Source of the DNA: Chitinophagales bacterium
GTDB lineage: Bacteria > Bacteroidota > Bacteroidia > Chitinophagales > UBA10324
NCBI GenBank assembly: GCA_013695775.1
Contig: JACCZV010000032.1
Span: 1 to 5,325 of the forward strand
Direction of reading: 5' to 3'
Length of the DNA stretch: 5,325 bases
Shown here: positions 1 through 5,325 of the stretch, one piece after another
How the letters are laid out: each line of letters begins with the position of its first letter
Numbering within the stretch: the first letter of the stretch is position 1
The notes under the pieces: model-generated
What the model was told of the DNA's origin: nothing
Databases searched by the model: none
What the model saw: the letters and a program-made list of their open reading frames with translations, nothing else
Translations under genes and position numbers: made by a program

Positions 1-78
1 ATATTAGGAACCCTGAACGTGGTTGGAGGATTCGTGGTAACCGATAGAATGCTTCAAATGTTCAGAAAGAAGAAATGA
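1..78 (+). CDS. pntA: NAD(P) transhydrogenase alpha subunit, C-terminal end (partial)
   Basis: Only the last 25 codons and the TGA stop are in the window; the gene begins beyond the left edge. The visible residues include the stretch LNVVGGFVVTDRML followed by a basic tail ending in three lysines. This is the characteristic end of the last transmembrane helix of the alpha subunit (domain II side) of proton-translocating transhydrogenase. Many Bacteroidota split alpha into a soluble NAD(H)-binding alpha1 and a short membrane alpha2, so this is probably the alpha2 polypeptide, but the split itself lies outside the window. The TGA at 76-78 overlaps the ATG of pntB at 75-77 (ATGA), which points to one operon with translational coupling. 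Confidence 0.9.
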   Translation: MLGTLNVVGGFVVTDRMLQMFRKKK

Positions 79-1481
79 GGATGTCTTCAGATATACAGCA
101 AGTTATTCTCTGGCTGATATACCTATTTAGTTCTATAACTTTTATTCTTGGTTTGAAAAGGTTAAGTCATCCGGAAACGGCAAGACGAGGCAATCTCATG
201 GCGGCCGTAGGAATGACGGTCTCAATTCTGGGGACCATTTTTCTTTACAGAGACGATGCAGGTGACAGACTACACAATCATATATGGATTTTTGGAGGAA
301 TTATCATCGGGTCAATCGTTGGAACACTTACGGCCAGGAGAGTAAAGATGACTGCGATGCCCCAGATGGTCTCTCTCTTTAATGGAATGGGTGGCGCCTG
401 TGCGGCGATAATTTCTATTGTAGAATATCAGAGATTTGATTTTTATGGCTGGAATACTATTGCAGTTACCCTTGCTGCCTTATTAATTGGAGCAGTTTCA
501 TTTGCTGGAAGCATGGTTGCTTTTGGAAAGCTCAACGGCAATGTTTCTGATAAGATTTTTCCAGGTCAATCTATAATAAATATGATTGTATTGCTTATCG
601 CCATTGGCCTCGGGGCTTATCTCGTAATGCATCCTGAGCAGAACATGGGAATTCTGGCAATAATGATCGCAACCTGTCTGCTCTACGGTATTTTGTTTGT
701 ATTGCCTATTGGAGGAGCAGATATGCCTGTAGTAATCTCATTGTTGAACTCATTTACAGGAATAGCGGCGGCATTTGGTGGATTTATTTACAACAATCAG
801 GTAATGCTTACAGGTGGAATTTTAGTAGGGTCGGCGGGTACCATTCTTACAATCCTGATGTGCAGGGCTATGAATCGTTCGTTGCTGAATGTTATTATTG
901 GCAATTTTGGTGGTGGCGCGGTAAGTGCTGGGAACGGAAATAATAAAGGAAACATTAAAGAAATTTCTATTGCTGACGCCGCCGTGCTCCTAAGCTATTC
1001 AAAGAAAATAATGGTAATTCCCGGTTATGGCCTGGCTGTTGCCCAGGCACAACATATCGTTCATGAATTGGAGATGCTGCTGGAAGAAAAAGGTGTGGAA
1101 GTGAAGTATGCCATTCATCCGGTAGCAGGACGAATGCCAGGTCATATGAATGTGCTGCTTGCTGAAGCAGATGTTTCTTATGACAGGTTACTTGAAATGG
1201 AAGATGCAAATTCTGAGTTTAGTACCACAGATGCTGTGATAGTAATTGGTGCTAATGATGTAGTGAATCCTGCGGCGAAGAATGATAAAGCTTCACCCCT
1301 TTATGGGATGCCGATTTTGGAGGTAGAGAATGCGCAAAACGTGATAGTGATGAAGCGAAGCATGAATGCCGGATATGCAGGAATAGACAATGAATTATTT
1401 TACGAACCGAAAACACGTATGCTTTTTGGTGATGCCAAAGCCTCCCTGCAAAAGCTGGTGAGCGAAGTGAAAGCGAATTAG
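75..1481 (+). CDS. pntB: NAD(P) transhydrogenase beta subunit PntB
   Basis: This is the beta subunit of the proton-translocating transhydrogenase of the cytoplasmic membrane, which transfers hydride from NADH to NADP+ using inward proton flow and so supplies NADPH. At 468 residues it has the family's usual length. Residues about 10-275 hold a series of hydrophobic helices (domain II). Asn103 in LFNGMGG and Asn226 in LLNSFTG sit where the proton-path polar residues lie in other PntB proteins (His91 and Asn222 in E. coli). A glycine- and asparagine-rich linker (about 278-292) leads to the soluble NADP(H)-binding domain III, with GYGLAVAQAQ at 317-326, HPVAGRMPGHMN from 348, VIGANDVVNPA at 390-400 and KRSMNAGYAGI at 427-437. 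All expected motifs are intact. The start at 75 overlaps the pntA stop; a second ATG at 81 is an alternative that costs two residues. Confidence 0.97.
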   Translation: MRMSSDIQQVILWLIYLFSSITFILGLKRLSHPETARRGNLMAAVGMTVSILGTIFLYRDDAGDRLHNHIWIFGGIIIGSIVGTLTARRVKMTAMPQMVSLFNGMGGACAAIISIVEYQRFDFYGWNTIAVTLAALLIGAVSFAGSMVAFGKLNGNVSDKIFPGQSIINMIVLLIAIGLGAYLVMHPEQNMGILAIMIATCLLYGILFVLPIGGADMPVVISLLNSFTGIAAAFGGFIYNNQVMLTGGILVGSAGTILTILMCRAMNRSLLNVIIGNFGGGAVSAGNGNNKGNIKEISIADAAVLLSYSKKIMVIPGYGLAVAQAQHIVHELEMLLEEKGVEVKYAIHPVAGRMPGHMNVLLAEADVSYDRLLEMEDANSEFSTTDAVIVIGANDVVNPAAKNDKASPLYGMPILEVENAQNVIVMKRSMNAGYAGIDNELFYEPKTRMLFGDAKASLQKLVSEVKAN

Positions 1482-1543
1482 TTTGCGGGATTTATACTTA
1501 GCCTCTATACAAATGCATCTGTGCAGCTTTTAAAGCAGTTATC

Positions 1544-2485
1544 ATGAACCTACATGTACTGAATGGTGATGCTACGCTGCTTCCATTTAAAGCCTCCGGT
1601 ATAGTCGGTGATGTGATCGTCTGGAGAGAAATTGTTTCAGAGGGTCCTGTTAAAGATGTCGAAAGTGCAGAATTATTTAAAATGCGTGCAGATTTCATAT
1701 GTAAAAACTTTAATGAATCACCAAAAGAATATACTCTCAAGGTGGTTGAAGAATTTAAAAAATTTGATAAAATTTCGAAATATGATGAAGTATTTCTTTG
1801 GTTCGAACACGATCTTGTCTGCCAGATAAACCTGATCTTTATTTTGAAATCCCTGTTACTATTTGAACACAAGAAACTTTTTGTTGTATTGTTTTATAAA
1901 GATGAGAAACGGCAGAAAAAATATAAAGGATTCGGTGCTTTGACTGCAGCAGAAATAATTCAAATTTCAAAATATACAGTTGCAATTAATCTTAAAGCGC
2001 AGAAATTTGCATCCGATTGCTGGTCGGCTTACGCAGGTGCCGATCCATTTAAGATTCAGCAAATGCTTTATCAAATTCCTTCGGAGTTTCCATTTCTAAA
2101 AAGCGCCCTCACCGCACATTTGAAAAGGTTTCCCTCTATTTACAACGGATTAAATTACCCGCAGCAAAAACTGATGGAGCTGATTGCACACGGTGGAATG
2201 GATATCTCTCAAATTGTCTATCAATTTCTCAAAATGGATTTTGCATATGGCATCACAGATCTCATTGTCACGAATATACTTAAAGAATTGAGCCCAGAAT
2301 TAGTAACCCTTAAAAACCCTGTTAAGGTGACCGAGGCAGGAGTCAGAATTTTGGATGGTGAGGCAGATCTGCTTTCCTTAAAAGAGTCTAATCATTGGAT
2401 TGGCGGATTTCATCTGCATAAAGGTTCCATAGGAATTAGATGGAATGAAACATTGAAGAAAATTCAATTACAGCCGAACTATTAA
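1544..2485 (+). CDS. DUF1835 domain-containing protein
   Basis: This 313-residue protein is probably cytoplasmic, with no signal peptide or membrane segment seen. The N-terminus has the DUF1835 signature: LHVLNGDAT at 3-11, GDVIVWREIVSEGP at 22-35, and FLWFEHDLVCQINL at 84-97. The middle and C-terminal parts also fit long members of the family: a GFGALTAAEI stretch near 129-138, FPFLKSALTAHLKRFPSIYNGL at about 182-203, then a helical region resembling a winged-helix segment and a final HWIGGFHLHKG...IRW element (284-300). The biochemical role of DUF1835 proteins is not known to me, so no function is assigned. The ATG at 1544 is the only start that keeps the conserved N-terminus; no Shine-Dalgarno sequence precedes it. 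It lies 62 bases after pntB in the same direction and may be read through from that operon. I see no clear promoter or terminator in between. Confidence 0.88.
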   Translation: MNLHVLNGDATLLPFKASGIVGDVIVWREIVSEGPVKDVESAELFKMRADFICKNFNESPKEYTLKVVEEFKKFDKISKYDEVFLWFEHDLVCQINLIFILKSLLLFEHKKLFVVLFYKDEKRQKKYKGFGALTAAEIIQISKYTVAINLKAQKFASDCWSAYAGADPFKIQQMLYQIPSEFPFLKSALTAHLKRFPSIYNGLNYPQQKLMELIAHGGMDISQIVYQFLKMDFAYGITDLIVTNILKELSPELVTLKNPVKVTEAGVRILDGEADLLSLKESNHWIGGFHLHKGSIGIRWNETLKKIQLQPNY

Positions 2486-2567
2486 TCTCGTCGTGCTAAA
2501 TGCTTTTGGGTACCATTTTTTATTAAAAGAATCATTATCGTCTATTTGATACACTTATTTTGCCATT

Positions 2568-3032
2568 ATGCCCGCTCAAAGCGCAGGGATATTATTGTAT
2601 AGACTCAAAAACCAGCGGTGGCAGTTTTTTTTAATCCACATGGGCGGACCATTCTGGAGCAGAAAAGACGAGGGTGCCTGGTCTATACCAAAAGGCGAAT
2701 TGCAAAATGATGAAAACGCGCTCGAGGCTGCCAAAAGAGAATTTACTGAGGAAACAAGTTTTAAGATAGGTGGAAATCTTATTCCTCTTACACCAATTAA
2801 ACAGTCAGGTGGCAAAACGGTTGCTGCATTTGCATTGGAGGGAGACTGTGACCCGAATGCAATAAAGAGCAACACCTTTGAATTGGAATGGCCCCCACGT
2901 TCCGGCAGAAGACAACAGTTTCCGGAAGCGGACAGAGCAGAATGGTTTTCATACGAAGAAGCGTTGCTTAAGGTCGTGAAAGGACAGCAGAATTTCCTAA
3001 CCGAGCTAAATTTTCTGCTAACGAAATCATGA
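2568..3032 (+). CDS. NUDIX hydrolase of the COG4119 type
   Basis: This 154-residue protein is a predicted nucleoside-diphosphate-linked pyrophosphohydrolase, cleaving substrates of the form NDP-X with divalent metal; the actual substrate is unknown. The N-terminal SAGILLYR strand, then GGPFWSRKDEGAWSIPKGE (about 26-44), then the Nudix box at 43-65, match the GX5EX7REUXEEXGU pattern. Gly43, Glu49, Arg57, Glu58, Glu61 and Glu62 are all present. The glycine near the box end is replaced by Ser64 (EETSF instead of the usual EETGF), a substitution outside the metal-binding glutamates. The later stretch EGDCDP (91-96), then SNTFELEWPPRSGRRQ (101-116) and FPEADRAEWF (118-127), is diagnostic of the COG4119 subgroup. 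The start is fixed by the conserved MPxxSAGILLYR beginning. It lies 82 bases downstream of the DUF1835 gene, co-directional. Confidence 0.93.
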   Translation: MPAQSAGILLYRLKNQRWQFFLIHMGGPFWSRKDEGAWSIPKGELQNDENALEAAKREFTEETSFKIGGNLIPLTPIKQSGGKTVAAFALEGDCDPNAIKSNTFELEWPPRSGRRQQFPEADRAEWFSYEEALLKVVKGQQNFLTELNFLLTKS

Positions 3033-3039
3033 TACTGAA

Positions 3040-3188
3040 TTAAAATATAAAGTTGTAATGCTCGTCATCTTTTTCAGGATTCAATTCCAGGGTTACCGAT
3101 ATTTTTATGAGCCTTCCTCCCACGACCAGTATTTATTTAAGCCTTTATTTAATTCCTCCACAGGTTGATATTTAAAGAATTTGAATCG
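3040..3188 (-). pseudogene. Possible decayed 3' end of a minus-strand gene
   Basis: On the minus strand of the gap before the GNAT gene, two overlapping open frames look protein-like. The first (3188 to 3105) reads KYQPVEELNKGLNKYWSWEE and then meets a stop. The second (3132 to 3040) reads RLIKISVTLELNPEKDDEH and ends with TAA, 8 bases past the NUDIX stop. Restoring one lost base near 3113-3118 would join them into a single acidic C-terminus. About two thirds of the codons in the second frame start with a purine, whereas the codon-aligned + strand frame (ATG at 3058) has about one third, which favours the minus reading. Neither frame has an ATG start, and the first runs into the GNAT coding region until a TAG at 3189-3191. 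No family is recognised. Chance open frames remain possible. Confidence 0.25.
3165..3167 (+). promoter_or_regulatory. Unusual TTG start of the GNAT gene, overlapping a short upstream ORF stop
   Basis: The TTG that best serves as the GNAT start is overlapped by the TGA (3166-3168) of a 36-codon + strand ORF beginning at ATG 3058, giving a TTGA junction like the common ATGA coupling overlap. The upstream ORF's product is rich in Phe, Tyr and Ser and has poor coding character, so coupling is only a possibility. No convincing Shine-Dalgarno sequence is present: the AGG at 3162-3164 is directly adjacent to the start. Confidence 0.45.
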
Positions 3189-4313
3189 CTAAAACCGGTC
3201 GCCGAAAGCTGGGATGCCCTCTTGCCATTCAATCATCATCTTCAGTCAAAAGATTTATTGATTTTAGAACATTCCGAAATTGAAGATTTACAGTTTCGTT
3301 ACCTTTTTATATATGCTGAAGCATTTGAGAGGCCTGCAGCAGTAGCCTATTTTCAACTGGTACATTTTCAATCAAAGCATTACGATGCACCCCTGTTTGA
3401 GCAGGTGATCTTAAATTTTGCTGAGAGGAAAATGATGAAAAAGGGCTTTCATATAATCATTTGTGGCAACCTATTCAGAGTAGATGCGCCTGGAATTTTT
3501 TGGGATAGCACGGTTGTTTCCGACGCTGAAGTTATAAAGCAGCTTCAACATTATTTCACTTCTCTTAAACAAAAAGCTCATGTCATTGTGTTGAAAGACT
3601 GGCCCAACAGTGTAGGGAATGGATTGATGAAAAAATATGATTTCCATTTGTGGCCAGATGATCTTACTATGAAAATGGCTCTGCTACCAGAGTGGAAATA
3701 TTTTGAAAATTACACTACAAGCTTAAAGCATAAATATGCACAACGGGTACGTAAAGCATGCAAAAAATTTCAAAATATTAAGCTCGTTGAGTTCACTCTG
3801 GATGAGATAATTTTTTATCATGATCAGATTGAAGGACTATTCCACCAGGTTGTAAGGCACCAATTGATACGAATGATAATTCCCGGTAGCGAATATTTTA
3901 TACAAATGAAGAAAACCCTTGGAGATAAGTTCAGAGTTTTTGCTTTTTTTTCCAATGACGAACTAATAGCTTTCAGCAGCCATATTGTTTATGATGAAGT
4001 ATGGGAAATGCATTTTCTTGGTATGGACTATAAAAAAAATAAAAAATATTGGATTTACTTCAACCTTATGTACCATGCTGTTGAGCAGGCCATAGGAGCA
4101 AGAAAAACATCCCTGGAACTCGGCAGGACTGCACGGGAGGTGAAAGCTATGATGGGCGGGACGCCAGTGTATTTCATCAGTTACGTTCGTATAAAAGGAA
4201 CCCTGGTAAACTCTATCGTAAGCATATTCGCTAAACGATTCAATAAAAAAGCGGGGAATGCGTGGTTAAGCCGAAATCCTTATAAAACAGTTGAGAGTGG
4301 ATCAGAAATCTAA
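3165..4313 (+). CDS. GNAT-family N-acyltransferase, FemAB-like (TTG start)
   Basis: This 382-residue protein appears soluble and resembles two-domain GNAT/FemAB-like acyltransferases of Bacteroidota, often labelled peptidoglycan-bridge or 'peptidogalycan biosynthesis' proteins. Such enzymes move an acyl or aminoacyl group to an amine; the substrate here cannot be read from the sequence. The N-terminal half (about 1-165) includes FRYLFIYAEAFERPAAVAYF (45-64). The C-terminal GNAT domain (about 185-345) has the basic helix SLKHKYAQRVRKACKKF (186-202), the central strands FRVFAFFSNDELIAF (256-270) and EMHFLGMDY (281-289), and the family motif LELGRTAREVKAMMGG (317-332). The start is TTG at 3165: an in-frame TAA lies at 3150-3152, there is no ATG near the N-terminus, and starting here keeps IFKEFESLKPVAESWDALLP, which resembles full-length relatives. 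The stop faces the next gene with 9 bases between. T8 at 3941-3950 and A8 near 4031 are homopolymer runs within the gene. Confidence 0.85.
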   Translation: MIFKEFESLKPVAESWDALLPFNHHLQSKDLLILEHSEIEDLQFRYLFIYAEAFERPAAVAYFQLVHFQSKHYDAPLFEQVILNFAERKMMKKGFHIIICGNLFRVDAPGIFWDSTVVSDAEVIKQLQHYFTSLKQKAHVIVLKDWPNSVGNGLMKKYDFHLWPDDLTMKMALLPEWKYFENYTTSLKHKYAQRVRKACKKFQNIKLVEFTLDEIIFYHDQIEGLFHQVVRHQLIRMIIPGSEYFIQMKKTLGDKFRVFAFFSNDELIAFSSHIVYDEVWEMHFLGMDYKKNKKYWIYFNLMYHAVEQAIGARKTSLELGRTAREVKAMMGGTPVYFISYVRIKGTLVNSIVSIFAKRFNKKAGNAWLSRNPYKTVESGSEI

Positions 4314-4322
4314 GTAATAGAG

Positions 4323-4604
4323 CTAATCCCAATATTTTCTTTCAGTATTTAAACGATTAAAGTTAATAGCCATTAATAATATCTTATTTATAACGCTAAG
4401 CGGTTTTATGTTCCATAGATCATCTTTGCCCCCTTCCCATACGGGTTGCAAATGAAAGAAGCACCAGCCGTAGATGGATGCCTGGTTATTAAAATCTGAT
4501 TTCTTAATCATTGATCCCTCTTCATCAAGCCGAAAGAGCTCCGGATCTAAGCCGGGCGCATTTGAAGCCTTCTGCCATACCTGTTCAAGGAGATTTATCT
4601 TCAT
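4323..4604 (-). CDS. Small HNH endonuclease-like protein with a degenerate active site
   Basis: This 93-residue protein is convergent with the GNAT gene. Its order of motifs follows that of small stand-alone HNH endonucleases: an N-terminal helix with EQVWQKA (7-13), GLDPELFRLDEEG (18-30) in place of the usual 'G-DP--WRKDxCG', MIKKSDFNNQASIYGW (32-47), then HLQPVWEGGKDDLWNIKPL (51-69). In the family the core reads roughly YGWEIDHxxPVSxGGSDDLSNLQPLHWENN. Here His51, the GG (58-59), Asn65 and Pro68-Leu69 are kept. The acidic residue before the His is Phe50, and the last catalytic Asn/His position is Lys74 (Asn73 precedes it). The fold is therefore probably HNH but nuclease activity is doubtful. 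The start at 4604 is the only ATG after an in-frame stop about 40 bases upstream. Assignment is from memory of the motif, without a search. Confidence 0.7.
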   Translation of the reverse strand: MKINLLEQVWQKASNAPGLDPELFRLDEEGSMIKKSDFNNQASIYGWCFFHLQPVWEGGKDDLWNIKPLSVINKILLMAINFNRLNTERKYWD

Positions 4605-4647
4605 ATAAATCTTTTTTATTGGTCCAGAATTTTTGATACCTTAACCA

Positions 4648-4794
4648 TTATAATTCGTCTGTGTCGACTATCACTATGCCATGCGAAACATTATAATCAC
4701 CATGGATATAAATCTTATTAGCCTGCTGGTTATAATTTCCTGGCCCAAAAGTCATTTGCAAAATCAGAACGATTTGGTAGATTATGGATGCCAT
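4648..4794 (-). CDS. Small hypothetical protein (48 aa) upstream of the HNH-like gene
   Basis: An ATG at 4794 opens 48 codons ending in TAA at 4648-4650. The residues look protein-like: a hydrophobic start (ASIIYQIVLILQM, 2-14), then FGPGNYNQQANKIYIHGDYN (16-35) and an acidic end, VIVDTDEL. A second ATG at codon 14 (4753-4755) could be the true start and would remove the hydrophobic part. The Gly/Asn/Tyr pattern with IYIHGDYN suggests short beta strands, but I recognise no family. The ORF ends 43 bases before the HNH-like start on the same strand, and an exact Bacteroidota -7 element lies 40 bases upstream, so the two may form an operon. It may also be a remnant of a longer gene. Confidence 0.45.
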   Translation of the reverse strand: MASIIYQIVLILQMTFGPGNYNQQANKIYIHGDYNVSHGIVIVDTDEL

Positions 4795-4833
4795 TAGATT
4801 ATAAGTTTTTGTAAGATGATTAGATTAATTCAA

Positions 4834-4841
4834 CAAATTTA
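4834..4841 (-). promoter_or_regulatory. Bacteroidota-type -7 promoter element
   Basis: The minus strand reads TAAATTTG, an exact match to the TAnnTTTG element recognised by the primary sigma factor of Bacteroidota. It is 40 bases upstream of the ATG at 4794, leaving a leader of roughly 30-35 bases. A TTG that could serve as the -33 element is 26 bases further upstream, longer than the usual spacing of about 17-23, so the upstream half is weak. It would drive the 48-codon ORF and the HNH-like gene. Confidence 0.4.
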
Positions 4842-4895
4842 AGTTGCATCTCCTCAGAATATGTGTACAAAACAGGTTAAATAGTAACACTGCTC

Positions 4896-4951
4896 ATGGA
4901 AGGGATAGTCGTCTAAAGGAATTCAATTTTTGCAAGTTGTCTATGGAAGGG
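4896..4951 (+). repeat. Short direct repeat ATGGAAGGG, two copies 47 bases apart
   Basis: ATGGAAGGG occurs at 4896-4904 and 4943-4951, and the shorter GGAAGGG recurs at 5311-5317 close to the right edge. Nine identical bases in a 500-base AT-rich stretch is mildly unusual; a regulator binding site or chance are both possible. Confidence 0.3.
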
Positions 4952-5172
4952 TAACCTAATTATATGAGCGAAGACGGTGGTACTACAGCAATAATTCTTT
5001 GTTTATAATATGAAATAAAGATGTTATTTCTGTACATGGAAACCTCAAAAGTAAGACCAGTAAGGAACTCCAGGCAATTATTATATCAAATGCCGCCAAA
5101 TAAAAAGGGGAATAATATCTACATATAAAACGTGAGTGCAGAATCAAAGTACCATCAAACCCCATGCAGATA

Positions 5173-5187
5173 AGGGGGATTTACCCT
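5173..5187. repeat. Inverted repeat AGGG-N7-CCCT
   Basis: The sequence AGGGGGATTTACCCT has perfect four-base arms around a seven-base spacer, and is G/C-rich within very AT-rich surroundings, just before an A9 tract. It could be an operator for a gene to the right, or a weak hairpin. Nothing in the window identifies a partner. Confidence 0.3.
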
Positions 5188-5195
5188 CATCCGCC

Positions 5196-5241
5196 AAAAA
5201 AAAATAAAAACTTCAAAAAAGTCTTAAATGGTAACATTAAG
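5196..5241 (-). terminator. Possible intrinsic terminator for a minus-strand transcript from the right
   Basis: On the minus strand, CTTAATG-TTAC-CATTTAAG (5241 to 5223) forms a seven-pair stem with one bulged base and a four-base loop. Two bases later come T6, T5 and T9 runs (5220-5196). The layout is that of a rho-independent terminator, but the stem is AT-rich and weak. A minus-strand open frame entering from the right edge stops at 5237-5239, inside the stem, which would fit a gene ending here, although its residues are not convincing. Confidence 0.25.
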
Positions 5242-5325
5242 GGCTCCTATCGACATTACATAATAAATAAGAATAATACATTATAAAAAGTATAATCCTC
5301 ATCTCAATCCGGAAGGGTTTTCTAT

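Larger units (their letters stand above)
4842..5325. other. AT-rich stretch without a convincing gene
   Basis: I see no supported coding region here. Open frames on either strand are short and of low coding quality; the longest, on the minus strand at 4983-5165, has a random-looking hydrophobic and cysteine-containing composition. The stretch contains a ninefold direct repeat unit (ATGGAAGGG at 4896 and 4943), an inverted repeat AGGG-N7-CCCT at 5173-5187, A-tracts at 5196-5220, and a hairpin at 5223-5241. No tRNA or rRNA was seen. It may be an upstream region of a gene past the right edge or a degraded accessory segment. Confidence 0.6.

Noticed and set aside
1526..1536. Palindrome GCTTTTAAAGC just before the DUF1835 start
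   Set aside because: The arms are five bases around a single central base, so it cannot form a hairpin, and short AT-rich palindromes are common by chance.
2541..2562. Two near matches to the -7 element (TCTATTTG, TTATTTTG) upstream of the NUDIX gene
   Set aside because: Each has a mismatch in the conserved TA, neither has a TTG at suitable spacing, and the second is only five bases from the start codon.
2625..2632. T8 run inside the NUDIX gene as a possible phase-variation tract
   Set aside because: The tract is short, encodes ordinary Phe-Phe-Leu residues, and similar runs of eight occur elsewhere in this AT-rich DNA, including the GNAT gene.
4681..4797. 38-codon + strand ORF starting at 4681
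   Set aside because: It is codon-aligned antisense to the 48-codon minus-strand ORF, which has the better protein composition and a promoter element; this one appears to be its shadow.
4983..5165. 60-codon minus-strand ORF in the AT-rich tail
   Set aside because: The residues are random-looking (hydrophobic, with scattered Cys and Phe), no promoter or recognisable motif is present, and the surrounding DNA looks noncoding.
5237..5323. Minus-strand open frame entering from the right edge
   Set aside because: It is only about 28 codons, very AT-rich, and the residues (many Ile, Tyr, Leu) do not resemble a conserved C-terminus; mentioned only with the possible terminator.

Overview
The window reads as chromosomal DNA of a member of the Bacteroidota, perhaps a Chitinophagaceae or Sphingobacteriales relative. 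This is inferred from the moderately AT-rich coding style, the absence of Shine-Dalgarno sequences before most starts, one exact match to the Bacteroidota -7 promoter element (TAnnTTTG), and the style of the proteins. No marker gene fixes the genus.

Left part (1-3032), all on the + strand. The last 25 codons of the membrane alpha part of the proton-translocating NAD(P) transhydrogenase (pntA) overlap a complete pntB by four bases. Together they make the inner-membrane machine that exchanges hydride between NADH and NADP+ at the expense of the proton gradient. A DUF1835-family protein of unknown function follows after 62 bases, then a NUDIX hydrolase of the COG4119 type after 82 bases. These two need not be functionally linked to the transhydrogenase.

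Middle part (3033-4313). A 132-base gap separates the NUDIX gene from a FemAB-like GNAT N-acyltransferase gene that most likely starts with TTG at 3165. The gap is not featureless: its minus strand holds two overlapping open frames that join, with one frameshift, into a plausible protein C-terminus. It may be a decayed gene end.

Right part (4314-5325). The GNAT gene converges, with 9 bases between stops, on a 93-residue minus-strand gene whose product resembles small HNH endonucleases but has lost part of the catalytic motif. Upstream of it on the same strand is a 48-codon ORF with protein-like composition, preceded by a TAAATTTG promoter element. The two may form a small accessory operon. 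From 4842 to the right edge there is no convincing gene: the DNA is AT-rich, with A-tracts, short direct repeats and two short inverted repeats, one of which could terminate a minus-strand transcript entering from the right.

The core genes are ordinary. The accessory interest lies in the degenerate HNH-like gene with its small upstream partner, and in the antisense remnant before the GNAT gene. I did not find a clearly new biological system. The minus-strand pair at 4323-4841 is the best candidate for something undescribed.
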